Assembly (NCBI GenBank): GCA_024694125.1
Contig: JAILKE010000083.1
Span: 1 to 55,615, forward strand
DNA: 55,615 bases
Source of the DNA: Bacteroidales bacterium
Lineage (GTDB): Bacteria > Bacteroidota > Bacteroidia > Bacteroidales > UBA3663
Reading direction: 5' to 3'
The position numbers and the translations under genes are program-made. The notes under the pieces were generated by a model. The model did not search any database. It saw only the letters and a list, made by a program, of their open reading frames with translations, and was not told the DNA's origin. Of the stretch, positions 28,067 to 36,900 are shown piece after piece (position 1 is the first letter of the stretch; every line of letters starts with the position of its first letter).

Positions 28067-29065
28067 TCAAAGGTCGAATTTCAACCTATATCCAACGGAA
28101 ATACTGACCATATTCCGGGCTTTACGGTTCGTGTTCCATTGCTGGATGCGATAACTTGCATCGGTAAAGATGGTTCCGCGTTTTAATCGGCACTTGACAC
28201 CGATGCCTCCCTGACAGAAGAAACCCTGTTTGAATTGAGTGTCAAACCAAGGATCATACCAGCCCTGGTATTCAATATCTCCAAAAGTGTAGCCGACTTG
28301 GCCAATCAAATATGGGCTTACCCGCTTGTCCAGTATTTCGTACCGAGCCTGCAGGAAAACAGGAATCTCGAAATATGATTTGCAATCACCGTATTCATAG
28401 TGGTGTGCGCCTATTCCAATGCCAGGTCCAGCAGAAAAGCGAGGTAACCATTCGTAACAGAATGCCACTTCAAAATTTATTCCTTTGTTTATTCTCGTGG
28501 ATCTCCACCAATCATAGCTGAATCTCATTTCGGGCAATAAGCGACTTTTTGTATATCCTCGCTTAGTGTTTGGAGACTTGTCAAATGCAATAAGGGGGCT
28601 AATGATGTGATTGTAAATCTTTTCTCCCAAATCGATGAAGCTTTCGTCTGAGATTTCTATATAGGTATCGGCATCATCATAACTATCTGTATGGAACTTT
28701 ACGTTTTTTATTGATTTAGGAGTTCCATTGGTATTGTCAATTACTTGAACGAATACAAGAATTTCTGCATCAAGGCCTATCTCAATGTATTTGATTCTCA
28801 ATAGATAATCGAAATTAGAGGGGTCTTTGCTCGCATTGTAATTGAATTTGCTCATCAGGGTGTTCATCCGGTTGATACAGGCTTGGTCGAGAGACTCCTT
28901 TTTCTGAGCCCATTTCTCTCCATATTCTTTCTTGAGAGTTGCATCAGACATATTGTCTTCTTCGAATTCAGTTACACTATAGAACGTTTCAATTTTGACA
29001 TGAGTTTGTGCTATGGTCGATAGGCACATCATCATCAATATACATAAACAGAAGCACCGATTCAT
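28067..29065 (-). CDS. Hypothetical exported protein with a C-terminal outer-membrane beta-barrel-like region
   Basis: 332 residues from the ATG at 29065 (MNRCFCLCILMMMCLSTIAQ, a good signal peptide). An in-frame ATG at 29089 would add eight residues. The first half (~25-165) is polar and mixed alpha/beta (YLLRIKYIEIGLDAEILVFVQVID). The second half looks like an eight-strand-type small barrel: GINFEVAFCYEWLPRFSAGPGIGIG, YFEIPVFLQARYEI, SPYLIGQVGYTFGD, GFFCQGGIGVKCRL, and MVSISVGYRLKFDL ending in the usual aromatic/hydrophobic strand. No known family recognised. It lies 68 bp after the lipoprotein gene, probably co-transcribed. Confidence 0.7.
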   Translation of the reverse strand: MNRCFCLCILMMMCLSTIAQTHVKIETFYSVTEFEEDNMSDATLKKEYGEKWAQKKESLDQACINRMNTLMSKFNYNASKDPSNFDYLLRIKYIEIGLDAEILVFVQVIDNTNGTPKSIKNVKFHTDSYDDADTYIEISDESFIDLGEKIYNHIISPLIAFDKSPNTKRGYTKSRLLPEMRFSYDWWRSTRINKGINFEVAFCYEWLPRFSAGPGIGIGAHHYEYGDCKSYFEIPVFLQARYEILDKRVSPYLIGQVGYTFGDIEYQGWYDPWFDTQFKQGFFCQGGIGVKCRLKRGTIFTDASYRIQQWNTNRKARNMVSISVGYRLKFDL

Positions 29066-29133
29066 GGTGGTACAATATATGTGGTTCATTATGATAGCAT
29101 TTTTATGTTTTGTTTCAAGTTGTAATGTGAAAT

Positions 29134-29667
29134 TCAGTTTTCAGTGGGAAGAAGTATATCCATATTCTTTATCATCTCTTCAGTTGGTGGATAAGATATG
29201 CTCCAATCTAATTGTATAAGATCCCGACGATATAGTCGATAAACCGCCAGTAGAGAATCTGGCTTTTGATTGTTATATAGAACTTGGTCGTATATGTAAA
29301 TTTGAATGAAGTTGGTCTCAAGTAGGTTTTCGAGGATGCTTAGTCCGTCATAATAATCATAGCTATAGTTTATGATATTATCACTACTCGCGGATATGCT
29401 TGATCCTGCTTTTATCTCAAGAATATCACTGTCTCTTTTTTTATTAGAAGCATATATTGAGTCATGATAGTTCGATATTATATAGTAGACCCGATGCCCA
29501 TAGAGAGAGCTGTCGCACTCGATATAGAGTTCTGCCAGCAGGTTGATATTTGACTCATTGTCAAGTTGTAGGTAGTAATGATGATATTCATCTTCAATGT
29601 ATCGGCAAGATGTTGCCGAAAGAAGAGAAATCATCACCAAGATTGGTAATAATGATTTCGGTTTCAT
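29134..29667 (-). CDS. Hypothetical lipoprotein
   Basis: 177 residues with a signal peptide and lipobox (MKPKSLLPILVMISLLSATSC, Cys21), so probably anchored to a membrane by lipid. The mature part is acidic and Tyr/Asp-rich (RYIEDEYHHYYLQLDNESN, YSYDYYDGLSILENLLE) and resembles nothing I recognise. It has its own consensus promoter and precedes the barrel-like gene. The coding region is visibly richer in A+T than the genes on either side, which may mean foreign origin or simply relaxed selection. Confidence 0.72.
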   Translation of the reverse strand: MKPKSLLPILVMISLLSATSCRYIEDEYHHYYLQLDNESNINLLAELYIECDSSLYGHRVYYIISNYHDSIYASNKKRDSDILEIKAGSSISASSDNIINYSYDYYDGLSILENLLETNFIQIYIYDQVLYNNQKPDSLLAVYRLYRRDLIQLDWSISYPPTEEMIKNMDILLPTEN

Positions 29668-29750
29668 AGATTTTTTTGTAGTTTGTGTTTGTCGGATTAA
29701 AAAGTATATATCGCACGTTATTTCAAAGGAATGCTATAACAAATACGGTG

Positions 29751-29782
29751 CAAAGATAATACATTTTTTATATGTGGGCAAA
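29751..29782 (-). promoter_or_regulatory. Consensus promoter of the lipoprotein-barrel pair
   Basis: On the minus strand: -33 TTTG (29782-29779), exactly 20 nt, -7 TATCTTTG (29758-29751). The predicted leader to 29667 is about 78 nt. Confidence 0.72.
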
Positions 29783-29876
29783 TTTTTTTGATTTTTGTGC
29801 AAATATGATTGGCATGAGAGTGTTCTAACATCATAGTTCGTCTATATGTTAAAATATACTAAAATTTTCTCATTAA

Positions 29877-29909
29877 ATGAACAAATGTTCATAAAATAAT
29901 ATATCTTTG
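29877..29909 (+). promoter_or_regulatory. Palindromic operator and promoter of the UPF0251-NifX fusion gene
   Basis: ATGAACA-AA-TGTTCAT (29877-29892) is a perfect 7-bp inverted repeat lying where the -33 element should be. -7 TATCTTTG follows at 29902-29909. A regulator bound to the palindrome would occlude or replace -33 contacts. Autoregulation by the HTH of the downstream protein is possible. Confidence 0.65.
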
Positions 29910-29939
29910 CATCGTAAATTATAAACATAAGTTCAAAAA

Positions 29940-30674
29940 ATGGGAAGAAGCAAGCAGTCTCGTATTATCTTGTCCGCACCACTTGTAGCTGGATTCCGGC
30001 CTTATGGCCGTTGTCATAACAGAAGTGAGTGTATAGAACTTCTTTATGACGAGTACGAAGCCATGCGGTGGCTCGATTATGAAGGCCGGCAACAGATAGA
30101 AGCAGCAGAATTGATGAATGTGTCTCGTCCCACATTGACACGTATCTATATGGAGGCTCGCCGTAAGTTGGCCATAGCCCTTGTGGAGGGACGCCCTATC
30201 GTTATCACGGGAGGTAATTCGGACTTCGCTTCTTGTCAATCAAACAAAACAAATATTATTATGGTAAATCAGAAAATCGCTATTCCAACTAATGACGGAG
30301 TATTATTCCCCCATTTCGGCAAAGCTCCGCAAGTAACTATCGTAACCGTTCAGGATGGAAAAGTAACAGAATCCGTTGTCCTTGAGGCTCCGGAACATGA
30401 GCATGGTGCAATGCCAAAGTTCATCGCCGCACAGGCCTGTACAGATGTATTGTGCGGAGGTCTGGGTGCAGGTGCCGTCAATATGTTGAATCAATTGGGT
30501 ATTCAAGTTCATGCCGGAGCTCCAGCCATAGATGTTGAGCAATTGTTGCAACAATATCTGGGTGGCACCATAGTATATGGCGATGGTTCTTGCCATCATG
30601 ATGGATGCGGAGATCATCACCATGACCACGATCATCATTGTGGCGAACATCACGGATGTGGTGGTCACGAGTAA
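29940..30674 (+). CDS. UPF0251 (DUF134) HTH domain fused to a NifX/NafY-type domain, His-rich tail
   Basis: 244 residues. Residues 1-~95 are a UPF0251/DUF134 DNA-binding domain (GRSKQSRIILSAPLVAGFRP..., HTH AAELMNVSRPTLTRIYMEARRK). Residues ~108-220 are a dinitrogenase iron-molybdenum cofactor family domain (KIAIPTNDGVLFPHFGKAPQ, CTDVLCGGLGAGAVNMLNQLGIQV). The last 27 residues are packed with His, Cys and Asp (CHHDGCGDHHHDHDHHC...). Such NifX-like domains bind Fe-S/Mo-type clusters or metal; outside diazotrophs their role is unclear. The whole looks like a metal- or cluster-sensing regulator. The junction NIIMVNQK has an ATG at 30261 behind an A-rich stretch, as if two genes had joined. Confidence 0.86.
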   Translation: MGRSKQSRIILSAPLVAGFRPYGRCHNRSECIELLYDEYEAMRWLDYEGRQQIEAAELMNVSRPTLTRIYMEARRKLAIALVEGRPIVITGGNSDFASCQSNKTNIIMVNQKIAIPTNDGVLFPHFGKAPQVTIVTVQDGKVTESVVLEAPEHEHGAMPKFIAAQACTDVLCGGLGAGAVNMLNQLGIQVHAGAPAIDVEQLLQQYLGGTIVYGDGSCHHDGCGDHHHDHDHHCGEHHGCGGHE

Positions 30675-30794
30675 TATTGCTGGATTGTCGTATGGTCATT
30701 CCGTATTGACCCCTCATGCGATACAATCGCTCATTACTATGTCATACATAGAGAAGAGCCTCGCATAGGCCTAATTTGAAGAAAATATAAAAAA

Positions 30795-30828
30795 TCCCCG
30801 GCTTACACAAGGTAGGTCGGGGACATAT
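30795..30828. terminator. Bidirectional terminator between the NifX-type gene and sprA
   Basis: TCCCCG (30795-30800) pairs with CGGGGA (30818-30823), with further imperfect pairing inward. T-rich tracts lie on both sides: ATTTTTTTAA rightward and TTTTTTATATTTTC leftward. Confidence 0.82.
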
Positions 30829-30915
30829 TTTTTTAATACATTGTATAATTGGGGTATATAGGACAATCGGAGTCAAATAATTCTGAGAGCCTTAGCCGGA
30901 TGAATCCTCATAATA

Positions 30916-33900
30916 TCAGCGAGTGAGCGAGAAGTTGAGAGCCAAACCGAATTGGGTATCCACGGTAGGATATGAGTTGGAGGTGAGAGGCTTGTTGATC
31001 TGCTTCTGCCAATAGAACTTGAAGTTGAGCATACGAGAGAACTGGTAGTCCGCGGCGAAGTTGATATTGACGGCGGTATTGCCACTATTAGCTACACTAT
31101 AGCCGTCGGTTATGGTACGGAAGAGGACCAGCTGATTCTTGTATGTCACGTCGAGTTTGAGATTGAGATCGTGCTTGACATTACGCTCCTTGGCACCAGT
31201 ACGTGCTGGTATGCCGAGAACCTGGTTGAAGTCGGCTATCTTGTAGCCTGTGCCTATGGTGAGATCCTTGGAGAGGGTCTCGGTAATCTGGGCGGCGGTC
31301 ATGTTGAGTGCGACGGAGCGGGTCTGCTTGTAGTCGGTTCTGGCGGTAATACCATTGACAAAGACCGCATTGAGACCGCAAAGAGGAGCGAAGCTCTCCG
31401 TGAGCGTAACGTTCGAGATACTATACTCAGACGAAGGAACTGGTACATCGTTGTTCGTGTCAAGAATGAAGCCAAGTCCCTGAGTATTCTCCGCATAGTT
31501 GGCATACGAAGTATAGTTGCCCACACTGTATGTACATGTATAAGCATGGGAGAGGGTAAGCCCCTTCAAATATTTGCTCAGTTTCGGCATGAGTTGGAGC
31601 AGACCATCGTATTGCACTTTCCAGTTTGGCAATGCTTTCCACATATTGGGGAATGGAGAGAGACTCATCGACGAGGCATCATAGCCATTCATGTATGCCG
31701 CGATGAAGGAAGGAACAAGGACGTCACTTGAATTGATGCGGCTGCTACCATTGGATTCCTGGAACCGAGTGCCGGCAAGCGATGGATAGTCGGTCATGAA
31801 ACCTCCAGTCGGATAGCTGGTTCCTTTGTATTTAGAGAGGAAACGCTGGTAAATGACAGAACGGTTGTTGATGAGTTGCTGGAAGGCCTCGTTGTAGAAC
31901 CCGTCACGGCTCTTGCCAGCTCCGAAACTGCTGCCCAGTGCAATCGTAGTCATCTGGAATGAGCCAGAACGAGTAATGGCCAGGTCTTCGAACATGAACT
32001 GATGACTCTGCTTGTCGTTGCGGCGCCAAGTACCGGTTAGATTGATCTTGAGTCCTGGCAGAGGTTCAATAGTAGCACCGTAATTGAGGTCGCGTGTGAC
32101 ACTATAAACGGCTGGGGTGGTCATTGTAGAGTCAATGATGAGCCATCCCTCGTCAATGGCACGATTCGTAAAGTCCTCACCTCCAGCAAAACCGAAAGCA
32201 AAGGCCAAGCCAGGCGAAAGCGAAGAACCGGAATTGTTCTGGCCGAAGAAATCGCCCGCATTGAGACGATATGAGGGTAGATAGGTGACATTGGTCTCCT
32301 TGTATGACACATTGACATTCCGTACCATCATCAAGAGGCGAGCTGCCAACTGGGTATTCTTGTACCATTGCTGGTCATCGAGCGGGTCCATTGGGGCGAT
32401 GGTGACCGTTAGGTTGAGGCTATCCTTCGAACGGAATGAAATGCTGTTTGCATCACGACGTTTTACTTTGAGTTGTACTGCCTTATCTGTATCTGTATTC
32501 CGTGCCGCAATGGTGACGCGACGAGTTTTGAGATTATGGTCAATGGTGATTACCGTATCTCCAGTCAGAGTAAAGGTCTTGGTAACAGGTTTCGGTTGTT
32601 TGCCCTTCTTGCTCGATTTACGAGCCGGTTCCTTGCGAGATTGATTGCGTCGCAAGGTACTTTGGCTCTGTTGCTTGAAGCGGTCATTGGCCTTCTTCAG
32701 GAATGGGGATTTGTTGTACAACATCTCGAGGTTGAATTTCACATCACCCTGCCAATTGGCTTGATTTTGCAATACACCACCCGTCTCGGTCTCTTCATCG
32801 ACGGTTGTACCACGTTGCCATTCGTAGGAGCTCTTATATCGGACCGAAGAATTGATCCAATCGGTATATGCAAACTTATTGATAGGCACATTCCAGGTAG
32901 CATCAAAGGTCTGATTGTACGAAACTGGGGTGCCGAGTTTCCACAATTGCCGATTGATGGTATCTTTCCATGCCTCAAATTCGTCTGGGTAGAGGTCACG
33001 GTTTACTGGGGCATCAGGTTCATCAATTCTGGCATTGGTGGCCGCGTTGAAATTGAACTTGAGCGTTTTGGTGAGGTCCCAGGCAATGGCCGTCTGGCGC
33101 AACCAAGTGAAAGTTTTGGTGTACGATACCGGTATCGTATAGTCCGATTCGTAGGTCTCAATGTTGCGTAGTTGTTCCTCGTGATAGGTACGGTTCCAAT
33201 TGCTCGACAGGCTGATGCTATTGGGGAGCCAGTTGAGTTGGAAATCCTTGAGGAATTTCGAGTTGGCAAGAGCCGATTGCTTGTTCTTTCCCTTTTTGTC
33301 TTGTTTATCCTTGTTGTTCTGTTTGGCATTCTTGCCGCGGTTGGAGGAATTGCCTTTCTTGTCCGCGAATGGTTGCCATGCTACGAAATAGGGGCTATAT
33401 TGATAGTTGATCGATGCTTTGTAGTTGTCGTCCTTTTCGTACTCGACGGTAGGATCCTGAGCCTTTTTTCGATTTTGAGAATAGGACATAGTGACGTTGG
33501 CAGGGTCCCAAGGTTTGGCTTTCTTTGACTTGACATTGAAGCGCATACCCGTCACGGACATCGAATTAACCTCTTCGATGGTTTGAGCCAGATTGCTCAC
33601 CGAATCGCGCTCTCGTTGAGTAGAATAGGAGTCAAGGGTCTCCTCCATAAGCAAGTCCTCATTGTAGGGGTCATATTTAGGGGTAGAGACCGACTTGCCA
33701 CGGCTATAATAGATAGGAGCAGAGAATTTAAGTTGTTCGGGCAACCATCGGCCCAGATCCGTCTGACCAGATACGTTGTATTGCCAATCTTCGCTCTGAG
33801 AACGGTCGGCGGCACTTTGAGTGATGTTACCCCATCCGACCGAGGTATAGTTTCCGGCGGCATTGAGGGTGGCCAGGTCCGATATGCGGAGAGTGGCGTT

Positions 33901-36900
33901 GCCCTTGGCCGCCCAGCCTCCATCCTCGTCTATGCCGTTCAATCTCAATTCGTTTACCCATACCTTGCCGCTTTTGACGTTCTTGCCTACATTGCGCACG
34001 CCAATCATGATGACACTTACTTCCGACAGGGTAGGATTGCCCGTCATCGAGATGCGGTTGCCACGATTGTCATCATCATATTTGCTGTATATGGTCGTGT
34101 ATGAAACTTGGCTCAGATTGCTCTGCTTCTCCGTGTTGCGCTCCTTCTTGAGAGTAGTGAACTTGCTGAGTGCCACATCAATCATATTGTCGGCAGGCCA
34201 TACGGCCAGACGATCCGTGGAGCTATTGTTGTTGTATGTTCCAGCAGGAGTTAAATGCAACGGGACTTCGTACTCGTAGTAGTTGTCCTTGTAGTCGGCA
34301 CCCAGTCGGATGAAGACCGACAGGTCTCCGTCCGTGAGTTGAGTAGCATTATCGACCAATGCCTCGCCGTGAATGAATAGCTGAATATTCTCGTACTGGC
34401 GCATGTCCATTCCGGAGTTTTTATATACGGCAACGGCGTCATGAGGTTCGAGGTCTGCCACATCGAGTACCATTGCCTGTTCGTTGAGCTGAGTAGAGGT
34501 ACTCTGTCCAGGGTCAACGACACGGTCAACGCCGGGAGGCAAGACATAGTTGATAGGATAAGAACCGGCATTCTCCTCAATATTGACGGTAGAGGTAGCA
34601 ACCGTACCCGTACCTGCCACGGAATAACCGCGGTCGGTGAGGCGACTGGCGGTGTAGTTGCGCCAATCGCTACGGACCAGTTCGAGGGTAGCGAAACGGA
34701 GCGTCTGCTCCTGGCTCCAACCGGTCATGTACATGCGCATGAAACGTATGGACTTGAAGTTTTGGATGTTGCCTACCTTCTTGTCATATTCCGAAATAGG
34801 TATGCGGAATTGCAACCAGCGGACCTTCTGTCTTTCGCCGTTACGAAGAGAAACGGTTGTCTCGCTGATGCTGGCTATGTGGTTGCTACCCTCGACCAGA
34901 TCCGATGGACGCAGGGAGATATGGTACTGATAGTATCGCTCGTATTCATTGAGCGTATTGTCCGAATTGATATCTTCGACGTCCGGCAGACTGGTAGCGG
35001 CAGTAGAGTAACTATTGTCGTTTGTGTTGTTGCTATTACGTTCCGTGCCGTTGAAGTACTTGTATCGTTGCAGGATAGAGGCCTTGGCTTTGTCCAGGTC
35101 CGAGCCGCGGTAATAATGAAAATTGTCGCCAGCAGGGTCATTGATAGGAGAGAAGGCATCATTCTGCCATTGAGCCAGGACATCGGCCGAGACTTTGCCC
35201 ATTACGGCACTACGGTAGCTACTGTAACTACTATGTTGTAGCTCGTCTTCATCTTTCAATCCATCGAGACCGACGTCCTGATTCTCGCGTGAACCGGAGG
35301 TGTTGTCAAAGGCATATACCGTAGATGTACGGCGGCTTACGCGACCCCAGACCGTCTCGGTGGTATATAAGTCAGAGCCATCGGGATCCAATCCATTCTC
35401 AAATGATTTCATACCATCTTTGAGAATATCTTCGCTCACCTCGCCAAGGTTGAAATACAAGTCTCCACCCGTATATGTGGCCGTAGAGTCCGACGAACCG
35501 GTTATGGTTGGGTCCATCAGCCAGAACTCAATATACTCGTAGTTGGCGTTCTCAAAGTTCGTCACATCCATGGAACGCATTATGCCACCCCAGCGTTTCT
35601 CCGGATTGGTGAGATGTCCGGTCTCGTCCATACCATCCACATCCAGGTTGTAAGGACCACGTTCCGTAGGGTAATAAGTGAGATTGAGCACATCGAGGAT
35701 GCCCGTCTCACCATAGGTGAGTTCCTTGTTGGGGTAGATCTCATCGTAATTGACCTGACGGACGCGGTGGTCGGAGAGTTGTTCCAGGTCATTCTTGATA
35801 TGTCCAGGGGTGGTATTGCTGGACCGTGAAGTGAACATACGGTCGATGGTGTACCACGAGAGCAGGGCGCGGTTCTTGCCGTATTCTATGTCATTGCTCA
35901 ATGATGCTTCGGGGAACGCCGCATTGTTGTCTTCGTAGGGAGTAGATGCAAGGTTCCATTTGGAAACAGAGGAAATGTCGGTTGATGATTCCGAATTTTC
36001 GAAGTCGTCGATGTAAACATATCCGGCATCACCTATCTGGTCACTATGACCGGCTACCAATTGGGCAAACTCACCCTGTACGGCAATGTTGGATGGAGCG
36101 GTAGCTTTGATCCAGGGAATAGCACCCACGGCATTGGTAAGCCACATGAAGTCCTTGTTCCACTTGAAGTTGAAGCCGTACATCGTATTGTTGATAGGAA
36201 TTTCGGCGTTGGTCACCTTCTTGGTCAGAGGTTTCTCGTGCAAGTTGAGGACGGTTACTCCGAAGGATATGTCTTTCGAGTAGTCGTATTGCATATCGAC
36301 ACCCATCATCGTCTTGCGTTGCAGGGAGTACTCCGATTGGTCCTCCAGACTCACGCTTACGGCTGTACCGCTCTCGATGATACTCTCGTTGAGAACGGTG
36401 ACAATACCCATGTTGTAATCGACGGCATAGTCCTGATTTTCGACCAAAGTGGCACCACCAGCCGTAACTACGACCGATCCGCGTGCTACATTGCGAGCAC
36501 CGAGGTCAATCTCGGCGCCGCTCGAAGCCTCGTACTCACCCTTGAGGCGGAATTTGTTCTTCTCGGCAATCTGTTCGGCTACCGTGAGCGTACTGTCGTA
36601 CAATTCCTGGAAGCAATATCTGTCCGCCAGGGCCTGGCTACCCAATTGGGTAGCGAGATGGCTACCGAAAGGCTCGACTACTGGGAAGTAGATGCGTCCG
36701 GTGGTCGTATTGATCGTTATGCCCGACAGGAAATCGAATTGTCCGTCCGAATGACGTTCGTCATTGGCATTGATCTGGTCGAGGTTCATCACCTTGATCA
36801 GTAGTTGCTGGGCAATAGGACCCTCATTTATATAATTAGTATATACGCCAACGGTATCGTTCATATACTGAACCTGCATCTTGAAGTTGGACTCCTGGAC

